64,000 nucleotides of DNA from CALCMJ01 sp964475415 (GTDB lineage Bacteria > Bacteroidota > Bacteroidia > Chitinophagales > Saprospiraceae): positions 62,001-126,000 of the forward strand of contig CAYYWZ010000001.1 of NCBI GenBank assembly GCA_964475415.1, written 5' to 3'. A program made the translations under genes and the position numbers. Below are positions 28,480-37,904 of this stretch, piece by piece; within the stretch, counting starts at the first letter, position 1; every line of letters starts with the position of its first letter. The notes beneath the pieces were generated by a model. It had not been told where the DNA came from. It worked only from the letters and a program-made list of their open reading frames with translations, and searched no databases.

Positions 28480-29124
28480 ATGAGATATTTACAACTAAGT
28501 CTACTCATTATAATTATTGCCCTATTAAGTTCTTGTAACTCAGGCCCAACTTATGCCATTATAGAAACTGAGTTTGGCAACATGAAAGTAGAACTTTATG
28601 ATTCTACACCTATCCACAAAGAAAATTTTATCAAATTGGCTAAAGAAGGATTTTATGATGATCTTTTGTTCCATAGAGTAATCAATGGATTTATGGTACA
28701 AGGAGGAGATCCTAAATCCAAAGATGCCGCCCCTTCTGCAAGGCTCGGAAATGGAGGACCAGGTTACACGCTAGAGGCTGAGATCGGTTCCCCCCACTTT
28801 AAAGGAACACTAGCTGCAGCTAGAACAGGAGGGGCTAGTAATCCTGAAAAACGTTCTTCAGGATCTCAGTTCTATGTCGTTCAAGGAAGTCCGCAATCTG
28901 ATGGGCAAATAGCTTCTAACGAAAAAAGAAAAGGAATTACATATACAGAGGGACAAAAAAAGAAGTATAAGGAATTAGGAGGAAGACCTGATCTAGATAT
29001 GGAGTATACTGTATTCGGTGAGGTTGTAGAAGGTCTAGATGTAATCGATAAGATTGCTAGCGTAGAAACTGCTTCAGGAGATAGACCTGTGAAAGATGTC
29101 AAAATGAAAATCAGAATACAATAA
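28480..29124 (+). CDS. cyclophilin-type peptidyl-prolyl isomerase, lipoprotein
   Basis: This 214-residue lipoprotein has a signal peptide ending in the lipobox LLSSC. A cyclophilin domain catalyses proline cis-trans isomerisation in the envelope. Motifs include FHRVINGFMVQGGDP, GPGYTLEAEI, GTLAAARTGG, GSQFYVV and YTVFGEVVEGLDVIDKI. An insertion of about 30 residues (ASNEKRKGITYTEGQKKKYKEL) is shared with the next gene and is typical of Bacteroidota forms. It lies three bases from each neighbour, indicating tight co-transcription and a tandem duplication. Confidence 0.92.
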   Translation: MRYLQLSLLIIIIALLSSCNSGPTYAIIETEFGNMKVELYDSTPIHKENFIKLAKEGFYDDLLFHRVINGFMVQGGDPKSKDAAPSARLGNGGPGYTLEAEIGSPHFKGTLAAARTGGASNPEKRSSGSQFYVVQGSPQSDGQIASNEKRKGITYTEGQKKKYKELGGRPDLDMEYTVFGEVVEGLDVIDKIASVETASGDRPVKDVKMKIRIQ

Positions 29125-29127
29125 AAC

Positions 29128-30015
29128 ATGAAATATTATCACTTACTAATTTTAGGTACTTTTCTCCTGGCATCTTGTGCTAAGCCTATCGCAAAGTTTA
29201 CTGCAGACCAACAAACAACTAAGGTGCCCGGGAAAGTTAGCTTCTCTAATATGTCAGAAAAAGCAGAAAGCTATACATGGGATTTTGGTGATGGGAATGT
29301 ATCTACAGATCCTAACCCCTCCCATAAGTACTATCTATCTGGAAAATATAGTGTAAAGCTAATTGCAGAAAAGGATGGAAAAAAAGATGAGTATTTTGTA
29401 GATCTATTTTTTGACGCACCAGAAATATGTCTAGTAGAAATTAATACTTCTTTTGGTCCGATGTTAGTCCAGCTTTCTGATTCTACTCCGAAGCATAGAG
29501 ATAACTTCCTAAAACTCGCAGAAGAAAACTTTTATAATGACTTGCTTTTTCATAGAGTTATCAATGGATTTATGATACAAGGTGGTGACCCAAACTCTAA
29601 AAATGCTAGTGAAAATTCTAGCCTAGGATCAGGAGGTCCTGGATATACTGTAGAGGCGGAGTTTAATCCTGAGCAACTACATTACAAAGGTGCTCTAGCA
29701 GCAGCAAGGCAGGGTGATAATGTAAATCCTGAAAAAAGATCTTCCGGATCTCAGTTCTATATCGTTCATGGCAAACCCGTAAATCCAGAAAGTCTTATGT
29801 CTATAGGAAATAGGAATGGACTGGACTACACAACAGAGCAGATAGAAAAATATGCTGCTAATGGAGGAACACCTTTTCTCGATAATAACTATACTGTTTT
29901 TGGACAAGTAATAAAGGGTATGGAAGTTATAGATAAGATCGCAGCAGTAAAAAAGAATTCTAGAGATAGACCTATAGAAGATGTCAAAATATTATCTGTA
30001 AAAGTTATAAAATAA
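29128..30015 (+). CDS. PKD-domain plus cyclophilin-type peptidyl-prolyl isomerase, lipoprotein
   Basis: This 295-residue lipoprotein (lipobox LLASC) is the paralogue of the preceding gene, with an added N-terminal PKD domain (about residues 20-95: YTWDFGDGNVSTDPNPSHKY). The cyclophilin domain has FHRVINGFMIQGGDP, GPGYTVEAEF, GSQFYIVHG and YTVFGQVIKGMEVIDKI. The PKD module probably mediates contact with proteins or glycans. It lies in an operon, with 40 bases to the glucokinase gene. Confidence 0.92.
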   Translation: MKYYHLLILGTFLLASCAKPIAKFTADQQTTKVPGKVSFSNMSEKAESYTWDFGDGNVSTDPNPSHKYYLSGKYSVKLIAEKDGKKDEYFVDLFFDAPEICLVEINTSFGPMLVQLSDSTPKHRDNFLKLAEENFYNDLLFHRVINGFMIQGGDPNSKNASENSSLGSGGPGYTVEAEFNPEQLHYKGALAAARQGDNVNPEKRSSGSQFYIVHGKPVNPESLMSIGNRNGLDYTTEQIEKYAANGGTPFLDNNYTVFGQVIKGMEVIDKIAAVKKNSRDRPIEDVKILSVKVIK

Positions 30016-30055
30016 TTCTAAAAACCATTTTTAAAAAGAAGCATACCCTAGAGTA

Positions 30056-30802
30056 ATGAAAGAGATATTAGGAATAGACGTAGGAGGAACTGGCACTAAA
30101 GCGGCAATAGTAAATATAGAAAATGGCGAACTACTATCAGAAAGAATTAAACTAAAAACACCCGATTCTGGTAAGCCTGAAGATATGTCTAAGATTATAG
30201 AAGAGTTGGTAGATACCTTTGACTGGAAAAATAAAATCACTGGCATGGGTTTTCCCTCTATTATAAGAAATGGTATCTGCTGTTCTGCATCCAATATTTC
30301 TAAAAAATGGATAGGTATAGACTTAGATAAACACTTCAGGAAATTATTATCTAAGAAGTTGGTTTGTATAAACGATGCTGACGCTGCTGGGCTAGCAGAA
30401 TTTCATTATGGAAAAGGCAAAGAAAAAGAAGGAACAGTAATACTACTTACCTTAGGTACAGGCATAGGGTCTGCACTATTTAGAAATGGTGTATTAGTGC
30501 CTAACACAGAATTTGGAAATCTACATTTTAAAAATAATATAGCAGAGAAATATGCTTCTAATAAAATCAGAGAAACGAAGGATATGTCATGGGAAGAATG
30601 GGGTAGCCGTCTCAATGAATATTTACAACACATAGAATTTATATTTTCTCCTGACTTAATTCTTCTTGGAGGAGGAGTAAGCAAGCGAATAGATAACTTT
30701 AGAGAGTTTATACAAATAGATACTAAGTTAGAAGCTGCTAAACTTAGGAATAAGGCGGGAGTAATCGGCGCTGCTAAGGCTGCAGAAATATATTTTTCTT
30801 AG
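30056..30802 (+). CDS. ppgK: polyphosphate glucokinase (ROK family)
   Basis: This 248-residue cytoplasmic sugar kinase of the ROK type phosphorylates glucose with polyphosphate and/or ATP. Motifs are the phosphate loop LGIDVGGTGTKAA, GMGFPSI, the catalytic Asp in CINDADAAGLAE, TLGTGIGSALF, and EFGNLHF. The length and the ADAAGLAE/TEFGNLH pattern favour polyphosphate glucokinase over other ROK members. The ROK zinc cysteines are absent, as in this subgroup. It is the last gene of the 28120 cluster. Confidence 0.82.
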   Translation: MKEILGIDVGGTGTKAAIVNIENGELLSERIKLKTPDSGKPEDMSKIIEELVDTFDWKNKITGMGFPSIIRNGICCSASNISKKWIGIDLDKHFRKLLSKKLVCINDADAAGLAEFHYGKGKEKEGTVILLTLGTGIGSALFRNGVLVPNTEFGNLHFKNNIAEKYASNKIRETKDMSWEEWGSRLNEYLQHIEFIFSPDLILLGGGVSKRIDNFREFIQIDTKLEAAKLRNKAGVIGAAKAAEIYFS

Positions 30803-30948
30803 TAATTATATCTATCTCTTTTTTTATAATAAGGTATTGGACTTCTTATAGATATACTTAAATTTTACAAAAGGCATACTTTTGATTATTTCTTATTCGT
30901 TTGTATGTAGCAAGTTAAATGATTGTAAATATTATAAACCCAAAAAGA

Positions 30949-31911
30949 ATGAAGCCTACCCAACTAATCTTCATCTTATTTACAATCCTACTAGGTTCCT
31001 GTCGTGATCAGATTCCAGAAGTAGAACAGTCTGTTCTTATGCTAAATCAAAATATATCCATAGATGGGATAGAGCGTGAATACCATATACAAGTTCCTAA
31101 TGATGCTACCAACAAACCCCTAGTATTGCTCCTACATGGTCATGGAGGTAGTCACAAACAATCCATAGGGGCTGACGGAACTAAAGCTCCTCAAAAAGTA
31201 TGGTTGACGCTAGCAGATGAAAATGAATTTATTCTAGTTATTCCTAATGGCTTACTTGGCCCAGAAGATTCTCGTGGATGGAATGATTGTCGAGATGATG
31301 CGGTAGGTAATCCTGAAAGTGATGATATCAAGTTTCTAAGTGTGTTACTGGATGAGGTGGAAGAAGAATATGATTATGATGTAAATAGAACTTATGTAAC
31401 TGGTATATCTAATGGCGCAATGATGACCCTAAGACTTGCTCATGAGATTCCAAATAAGATTACTGCTTTTGGTGCGATTGTAAATAGTATGGCAGCAAAT
31501 TCTAAATGTAATGATAGCGATATCGCCATCTCGGCATTGTTTATGAACGGAACGGAAGATCCTCTTGTACCTTATGATGGTGGTCAGATCGCTTCCAACA
31601 GAGGAGAAGTCATATCAACTGATGAATCTATAAATTATTGGATAGCTAGAAACAACACCTAGACTGAAGCGACAGAGGAAATCTTAGAAGATAAAGATCC
31701 GGATGACGAAAGTACAATAACTAAATTCGTTTATGAAAATGGCACCAACGATACAGAGGTAGTTTTATATAGAGTAGATGGTGGCGGTCATACTGAACCT
31801 AGCTTAGTAGAAAAATTTGGTGCTATATACTTAGCTATCGTAGGAGTCCAAAACCATGATCTAGAGATGGCAGAAGAAGTATGGGAATTCTTCAGAGACA
31901 AATCAAAATAG
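30949..31911 (+). pseudogene. PHB-depolymerase-like lipoprotein esterase interrupted by in-frame TAG
   Basis: A lipoprotein-type start (ATG 30949, lipobox LLGSC) leads into an LpqC-like esterase. It has LLLHGHGGS, the nucleophile motif GISNGAM, and the catalytic Asp in NGTEDPLVPY. At 31660-31662 an in-frame TAG occurs after WIARNNT. The same frame then continues without shift for 82 codons to a TAG at 31909, and that part contains the catalytic His (VDGGGHTEP) and a final EVWEFF helix like the intact paralogue at 1936. Termination at the internal TAG therefore removes the His. A C-to-T change at a Gln codon is the simplest explanation. Confidence 0.8.
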
Positions 31912-31950
31912 AATTGACTTTGAGGTTTGTTAACTGGGGCATAGAATAAA

Positions 31951-31996
31951 TAATAATGAGACTTCCTAGGATATAAGAAAGGCTCATTATTATTAT
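31951..31996. terminator. bidirectional hairpin terminator between converging gene remnants
   Basis: The stem TAATAATGAG/CTCATTATTA (31951-31960 and 31983-31992) has a 22-base loop, with AT-rich tails on both sides. It lies between the interrupted esterase and the minus-strand subtilase remnant. Confidence 0.55.
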
Positions 31997-32041
31997 ATTT
32001 TAAAATCAATTCTTAACGAATAATTTTTTAGAAGAAAATCC

Positions 32042-32461
32042 TTAAGCTTTTACTGAGAATACATAGATACCACTTGGTATCCCATTAAGATTTAAAGTAA
32101 TCGTTTCTGAAAGTTTAAATGACTTCACTTTTTTCCCATCTATAGAAAAGATATCAGCTGAGAGCACCTCGCTATAAGATAATGGAAAAGAAACTTCTAG
32201 GGTTTCTTCTATAGGATTAGGACTAATAGACATGTCAACTTTAATAGAAATTATTTCCGAATTCGTGCTTACTATTCCTAATGCAAGTTCTACTGCCGCT
32301 AAGGCATCTAACTTGCCATATCCCCAAGATACATTTGGAACAATCCCTGTAAAATCATCTGCTCTGGCTGTTTCTTGGAGTATGCTTAAAATTTCAGAGG
32401 AACTTAATGATGGATCGGTTTCTAATAATAATGCAATTACTCCAGTTAGATTAGTAATTCT
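32042..32461 (-). pseudogene. C-terminal remnant of a subtilisin-like (S8) protease with T9SS domain
   Basis: The translated fragment starts in the helix that follows the subtilase active serine (TGVIALLLETDPSLSSSEILS) and continues through NVSWGYGKLDALAAVELAL. It ends in a type IX sorting domain (ISPNPIEETLEV to GIYVFSVKA). The catalytic Asp, His and Ser regions, including the GTSMA(S/A)P motif, are absent upstream. About 20 unrelated codons precede the homology. The nearest usable start would be within unrelated sequence, so this is a 5'-truncated relic. Confidence 0.75.
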
Positions 32462-32619
32462 ATAGTGTATCGCAGAAATCATCAAAAGGTTATCATGAAA
32501 TAGAAAAAAGATCATCCTTTTGATTAAGTTTTAATTGAATCTAACAAGATAATGTAACAAAGCTGAAATGATCAGTTCTGCTGAAGATACACATCTGCAT
32601 TACGATTAACTAGAATTTT

Positions 32620-34458
32620 CTACAATTGTAAATAAGCCAATCGCATTGCAGCTTTTTCTAAATTAGGATCTATTGCAAGAGCTCTCTCAAAATCTAGTCT
32701 AGCAGATGCATAGTCCCCTATATTTTCATAACTCAGTCCTCTATCATAATAATTAAGTGATAAGTTTTGCCCTAGCTCTATAGCCTTACTATAATCTTCT
32801 ATAGCGAGCCGATACTTTCCTATCAGAGCATATGCAAGTGCACGCGGCTCGTACAACAAATTCCTTACGTAAACATCTTTAGAATTTTCACAAACTAAAA
32901 AATCTTCTATTGCCTTTGCCGGATCTATATCTAGCAATAGGAGTCCACGGTGATATCTAGAAATATAATTATTCGTATTCAGGAATATTGCTTTATCATA
33001 ATAAGTCAGTGCTTTGACAATATCGCTTTGATCATCATAACAATTAGCTAAAACATCAAAGGCCGAGCTTCTAAAATGAGATAGACTATCGATAGCATAT
33101 TCGAGTTCTGTTATAGCCTTATCTATATCTCCAGCAGTCCATAATCCTGTAGCTAGGTATTCTCTAGCATCTCCATCCTTGGGATATATTTTTACAACAT
33201 TAGAAAATAAACTTACTTGATTCTGCCATACCTCTACCTGCTGTTTTGCAATAATTAGAAAATATACAGTATAGAAAACTGTCAATAGAACAGACCAAAA
33301 CTTTAAACCATTGTTATAGAAATATTCTATTACCATTCCAAGTAAATAAGACAGGCCTATGTAGGGCAAATAAGTATATCGATCTGCTGCATAGGCACTT
33401 CCTACCTGCACAAACTGTAATACTAAAACAAGTGTACTCACAAAAAAGCCTATGCTGAAAATATAATGCTTTGATTTTCTTAATAGGAAAAGTGATAAAA
33501 AAAGAATGAGTGGCACTAAAAGATAAAGTTCTAAATACTTAAGCTGTTCTAAATAAGAAAATGGATGAAAAGCAGAAAGTTGGTCTGGAATTACAAATTG
33601 AGTCAAATAAAAGGTCAAACCATAAGAGGCTAAAATAAATTTATGCCCTAGCGTTGTAGATGATGGATCTTGCAAGGCTGCGGCGTGTAATGTAGACTGC
33701 AAAAAACCATAAAAATCGCCTCCTGCTTGCACATCTATTGCTATCAATCCGATCAATAATGCAACTAATAAAAAAGGTATTTTATATAAATGAGATTTTA
33801 TATTTTTTAGCGAAGCACCTATTTGGTAATCATAGAGGTAGAGAACAGGGACAAGAGAAACAGCCATAGCCTTAGATAGACAGGCTAAAATAAAAAATAA
33901 GAAACTTATTATAAAATAGCTTCTATTTCTTTGTGTCAAAAAGCTAATATAATAGATAGATGATAGCAAAAAGAAAAAGGTGTACAAGACATCCTTTCTC
34001 TCAGAAACCCAGACAACAGATTCTACATGCATAGGGTGAATAGCAAATACCAATGCTGTAACGAAAGCAACTATAACTGAAGCATTGATTTTTCTGACCA
34101 AGAGAAAAACTAATAAGGCATTCAGGCTATGAAAAACTACATTAGTAGCAATATAAGGCATAGCTGACTCAACTCCCGCAAAGTAAGCGTTAGCCCAAAA
34201 GCTTAACATAGTCAATGGATGATAATTGAGTGAGATAATACTTGTAAGCAAAGCTTTAGCGTTTCTTAAGGTAGGATTAGTGATGTATGGATTTTCAGTA
34301 ATATAGTACTGATCATCCCAGGCTAGAAAAGAATTATCGAATCCTGAGTAATACACTAGAATTGTTACAAGAACTAAAAAGAGCAGAGCTAGAAGACTTA
34401 ATATTTTAGAGGATGCCGCCTGACTATCCTTAATGGTCAATCGAGAATGGACAAACAT
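32620..34458 (-). CDS. TMTC-like GT-C membrane protein with TPR domain (second copy)
   Basis: This 612-residue protein has about 10-11 membrane helices in the first 400 residues and TPR repeats to the C-terminus (e.g. RYHRGLLLLDIDPAKAIEDF, LDFERALAIDPNLEKAA). The first loop holds the acidic pair FLAWDDQYYI, and AIHPMHVESVVWVSERKDVL matches the HPxHVE(S)V element of TMTC-type proteins. That element is better conserved here than in the paralogue at 17037. It is probably a lipid-linked sugar transferase acting on the periplasmic side; the acceptor is unknown. Confidence 0.78.
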   Translation of the reverse strand: MFVHSRLTIKDSQAASSKILSLLALLFLVLVTILVYYSGFDNSFLAWDDQYYITENPYITNPTLRNAKALLTSIISLNYHPLTMLSFWANAYFAGVESAMPYIATNVVFHSLNALLVFLLVRKINASVIVAFVTALVFAIHPMHVESVVWVSERKDVLYTFFFLLSSIYYISFLTQRNRSYFIISFLFFILACLSKAMAVSLVPVLYLYDYQIGASLKNIKSHLYKIPFLLVALLIGLIAIDVQAGGDFYGFLQSTLHAAALQDPSSTTLGHKFILASYGLTFYLTQFVIPDQLSAFHPFSYLEQLKYLELYLLVPLILFLSLFLLRKSKHYIFSIGFFVSTLVLVLQFVQVGSAYAADRYTYLPYIGLSYLLGMVIEYFYNNGLKFWSVLLTVFYTVYFLIIAKQQVEVWQNQVSLFSNVVKIYPKDGDAREYLATGLWTAGDIDKAITELEYAIDSLSHFRSSAFDVLANCYDDQSDIVKALTYYDKAIFLNTNNYISRYHRGLLLLDIDPAKAIEDFLVCENSKDVYVRNLLYEPRALAYALIGKYRLAIEDYSKAIELGQNLSLNYYDRGLSYENIGDYASARLDFERALAIDPNLEKAAMRLAYLQL

Positions 34459-34911
34459 GATTTATAGCGTTAAGACAAGTAATAATTATGAGGAAAAATT
34501 CAATTTTTACACTAAGCATAGTGGAGGTGCTTTCGCCGGATAGGCAAGCACAAAAAGAGAAACATAATAGAGCCAAGAAGTATAGCGACATGGATAAAAA
34601 TATCGTGAAATCGCTGCAAGTAATTTTGAAGTTACTAGTAACATCTCTTATTATTTTTATACCTGTAAAACTTCAAAAATAATTCCAACTAAAAAGAGAC
34701 TGACAAATTTTCAGGAAAACTGAAAAAATTACATTTTATGATACTAGTTTATAGGTTGAACCTGCCTCTCTAAAGGCTATGATAAACTATCACCTATAAG
34801 TTATTTTTACGGGTTTCCATAGAGGAAAAGAACTAAAGGAATATCTAGATTTGTAATCAAATGTTCTGTTAGTTAATTAGTTATTTCTAAATTAAAGTAG
34901 AAGACTACACA
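34459..34911. other. 453-base intergenic region with short inverted repeats
   Basis: I see no convincing gene here. GTGCTT (34527-34532) and AAGCAC (34546-34551) can form a hairpin. TTATAGGT (34750-34757) and ACCTATAA (34792-34799) are inverted about 35 bases apart. A TAGATTTG -7 box at 34846-34853 could start transcription of the genes at 34912 and 35126. Confidence 0.4.
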
Positions 34912-35100
34912 ATGGAGAAGATTTATAGTGAATATCTAGATGAGGAATGTAGTAGAATAAAAAAAGAATTGCTCGGAGATTTACATAAGTTATTTCGTCC
35001 GCTCAAAAACGAATTTGACAAAATAGAGCAGGACATAAATCGAATTGAAAAACTTATTTCTTACGAAAATATATATAAGATTATCTCAAAACAAAAATAA
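34912..35100 (+). CDS. small charged coiled-coil-like protein
   Basis: This 62-residue ORF lies 25 bases upstream of the histidine kinase gene and 58 bases after a -7 box. The sequence is highly charged with a heptad-like hydrophobic pattern (FRPLKNEFDKIEQDINRIEKLI), so a helical or coiled-coil peptide is likely. I recognise no family. It may be a real leader gene of the two-component operon or a chance frame. Confidence 0.4.
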   Translation: MEKIYSEYLDEECSRIKKELLGDLHKLFRPLKNEFDKIEQDINRIEKLISYENIYKIISKQK

Positions 35101-35125
35101 GACTAGTTAGAAACTAATCAACTAC

Positions 35126-37006
35126 ATGACAAAAACCCTATTCTCCATAGTACTCTACTGGATCATAAGTCTAAGTACCAACTTAGTTGGTCAGGTAACT
35201 ACTATAGATTCTCTTATAGCTGCAGGGAAGGAACTACGATCTACAAATCCTAAAGAAGCTATTGCAATATTTGATAAAGCTCAAGTACTATCTGTTCAGG
35301 AAGACTATGGGTTCGGAGAAGGGTATGCCTACTTTTTGAAGATAAAGTTAAACATGTATTCTACGGTATATGATGAGCAGGTCCATGAGTTAGAGAGGTA
35401 CACCCAAAAGGCCAGAGGTACAGAGCACGAAAAACTTTCTGCTGAACTAGATCATATAAGAGGGACGATAGCCGCTAATAATGGGTTACTAGATACAGGT
35501 ATGGTATATCTAAATCGATCAATAAAGTGGTTTCTAGATAAAAATCAAAAAGAGCTTACAGGTCTCAGCTATTTGGAATTGGCCAAGATACATCTAAAAA
35601 GAAATGATAAAGAAAGTGCCAAACTAGCTTTACAAAGTGTATATGACTATTCTAAGGATTCTAAACCAATGCGTAAGTATATTACGTTATATAATACATT
35701 AGAGATAGCTCTGGCAGCGAAGGATTATGAAGGATACAACAAGTATCTTTCTGAATGCTCTGATATTGCAAAGTCTTTTAAGATGTTCGAAGTTGATGAT
35801 GGCGGTCACGATATAACCAAACTAATATTAGGAATAAAAGATGATAAGCTCGAAGAAAAACTACAAAAAGCACTAGTTTTTCAGAAAGAACAAAACAGAA
35901 CAAGTTTAGTTATTGCTACAAATGATGCACTAGCCAGCATCCAGTCAGAGAAAGGAAATTACGAAGTAGCTTACCAATATCTACAAGATAATAAGAATTA
36001 TGTATCTAATATTTCTCAAAGAGCATTCTATTATAAAAACATATATGAAAACAGAAAAAGAGCTCAAGACAATGAGGCAGCATTACAGTTTCTCGAACAA
36101 TATCGACTTACTCAGGACAGTATGTTACTGGAAAAATCTCAGGCTAATGTAGATAGACTCCAGGTAGAATTACAAACAGTAGAAAAAGATTATGCTTTAA
36201 GAATTAAGACTAGGCAAAGAAATTATTTGCTCGGAACTCTAGCGCTACTTTCCTTAGTTGGCATCTTCTTTTTGTGGAGCTTAAAAAGAAGAAACGAACT
36301 AAATAAAAAGATTTACAAACAACAAAAATCAATAGATACGCAGAGAATTGCTCAACTAGAAAAAGACAAAAAAATAGAAAGAACAGAAGCACTCCTTGAA
36401 GGGCAAGAAAAAGAACGTGCAAGAATAGCCCAAGATTTACATGATGGTCTAGGTGGCTTACTCACCACAGTAAAAGCACACTATAATAATATCCAATCTA
36501 AGGTTAAAGATCTTCAAGAAAACAAAGTCTCTAATAGAGTAGAAACGATGATAGATGAAGCCTGCACTGAAGTAAGGAGAATCTCTCATGACCTGATGCC
36601 TAATATTCTGAGCTTAGATGGCCTCACAAGCGCTGTAGAATCTATTGCCATAGAATTACGCACTGCACATAAGTTACATGTAGATCTTGATATCCGTGAT
36701 GTAAAAAAATTTGATAATAAGACCTTGGAAATTTTTGTCTATAGAATAACGCAAGAATTATGTAATAATATTACAAAATATGCCAGAGCTCAAAATGTAA
36801 CTATACAGTTATATCAATATGACAAAGAACTGGTGCTCCTTATAGAAGATGATGGTGTTGGTTTCTCCTTAGAAGAACAAATGAATAAAGGAGGCTTAGG
36901 ACTTAAGTCTACTATCTCAAGAGTAGAATATTTGAATGGGAAAATAGATTTTGATAGTGCTCTTGGCAAGGGAACTTCTATCACCATAAATATTCCAACA
37001 AAATAA
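35126..37006 (+). CDS. TPR-containing sensor histidine kinase (HisKA_3/NarX type)
   Basis: This 626-residue membrane kinase has a signal peptide (about 1-22) and a periplasmic region of TPR-like helices (about 25-360). A single membrane helix follows (YLLGTLALLSLVGIFFLWSL), then a coiled coil, a HisKA_3 domain with the phospho-His in ERARIAQDLHDGLGGLL, and an ATPase domain (QELCNNITKYA, EDDGVGF, GGLGLKS). This is the common Bacteroidota architecture partnered with LuxR-type regulators. The response regulator gene follows 47 bases later. The signal is unknown. Confidence 0.92.
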   Translation: MTKTLFSIVLYWIISLSTNLVGQVTTIDSLIAAGKELRSTNPKEAIAIFDKAQVLSVQEDYGFGEGYAYFLKIKLNMYSTVYDEQVHELERYTQKARGTEHEKLSAELDHIRGTIAANNGLLDTGMVYLNRSIKWFLDKNQKELTGLSYLELAKIHLKRNDKESAKLALQSVYDYSKDSKPMRKYITLYNTLEIALAAKDYEGYNKYLSECSDIAKSFKMFEVDDGGHDITKLILGIKDDKLEEKLQKALVFQKEQNRTSLVIATNDALASIQSEKGNYEVAYQYLQDNKNYVSNISQRAFYYKNIYENRKRAQDNEAALQFLEQYRLTQDSMLLEKSQANVDRLQVELQTVEKDYALRIKTRQRNYLLGTLALLSLVGIFFLWSLKRRNELNKKIYKQQKSIDTQRIAQLEKDKKIERTEALLEGQEKERARIAQDLHDGLGGLLTTVKAHYNNIQSKVKDLQENKVSNRVETMIDEACTEVRRISHDLMPNILSLDGLTSAVESIAIELRTAHKLHVDLDIRDVKKFDNKTLEIFVYRITQELCNNITKYARAQNVTIQLYQYDKELVLLIEDDGVGFSLEEQMNKGGLGLKSTISRVEYLNGKIDFDSALGKGTSITINIPTK

Positions 37007-37053
37007 AGAATGAAAAAAGATGTAATTTTATGATAACCCCTTAAAATTAGAAA

Positions 37054-37686
37054 ATGATAAATCTAGTAATCGCAGACGATCACAAACTTGTATTAGAAGG
37101 CCTCCAGCTCATGTTAGATGAGGAGAAAGAAATAAATATAGTTGGCTTTGCGCATAATGGAAAAGAAGCCTTAGAAATTATAGCAAAGTCATCAGTAGAT
37201 ATTCTACTGCTAGATCTCAATATGCCTATAATGAATGGTCTAGAAGTTTGTAAGGTTCTTAAAAAGAAACAATCAGATGTAAAAATTATTATCCTTTCGA
37301 TGATGGATGAGGTAAAGCTTATTCAGAAACTTATAGAGCATGGAGCATCGGGTTATTTGCTTAAAAATAGTGGCAAAGAAGAAATTCTAAATGCTATAAA
37401 AAAAGTGGACAATGGAGAAAAATACTTTGAGAAAGATGTATTAATGCAGCTCTTAAGTAATGGCAATTCCTCTACCAAAAGAAAATCTCTTATGCCAAAA
37501 ATTTCTAAAAGAGAAAAAGAAATTCTTAAACTTATCATGGATGAGTTAACCTCTTTGGAGATAGGTCAAAAATTATTTATAAGTCTTGGCACCGTAGAAA
37601 CACATCGCAGAAACCTCATCAACAAACTAGGTGTACGGAATACTGCTGGCTTGGTAAGAAAGGCGATAGATTATAATCTTGTATAA
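37054..37686 (+). CDS. NarL/LuxR-family response regulator
   Basis: This 210-residue DNA-binding regulator has a receiver domain (IADDHKLVLEGL, phospho-Asp in LLLDLNMPIMNG, the Lys in GYLLKNSGKEE). A LuxR-type helix-turn-helix follows (LTSLEIGQKLFISLGTVETHRRN). It is the cognate partner of the upstream histidine kinase by position and type. The targets are unknown; the DUF3179 gene downstream is one candidate. Confidence 0.93.
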   Translation: MINLVIADDHKLVLEGLQLMLDEEKEINIVGFAHNGKEALEIIAKSSVDILLLDLNMPIMNGLEVCKVLKKKQSDVKIIILSMMDEVKLIQKLIEHGASGYLLKNSGKEEILNAIKKVDNGEKYFEKDVLMQLLSNGNSSTKRKSLMPKISKREKEILKLIMDELTSLEIGQKLFISLGTVETHRRNLINKLGVRNTAGLVRKAIDYNLV

Positions 37687-37904
37687 TAAGTCTTACCCTT
37701 CCCTATAGTGGAATTTACTATCTTCTCATAGATTAACCCTTGAGAGCTGAAAGCTTATTGATTTGAATAAGGAATAGTTTTCGTAGAGAACTTATAATTC
37801 GAACTAGTGTCATAGCTAATACAAATAGCAACATAAGTCTAACTGTGAAAACCTAAACAATCTCTCTACTCCGTTATCTTAATAAATCACCAACAATGTA
37901 GTAT

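Noticed and set aside
34488..34682. 64-codon plus-strand ORF between the TMTC-like gene and the histidine kinase
   Set aside because: Poor protein-like pattern, overlaps a hairpin, no promoter at a sensible distance.
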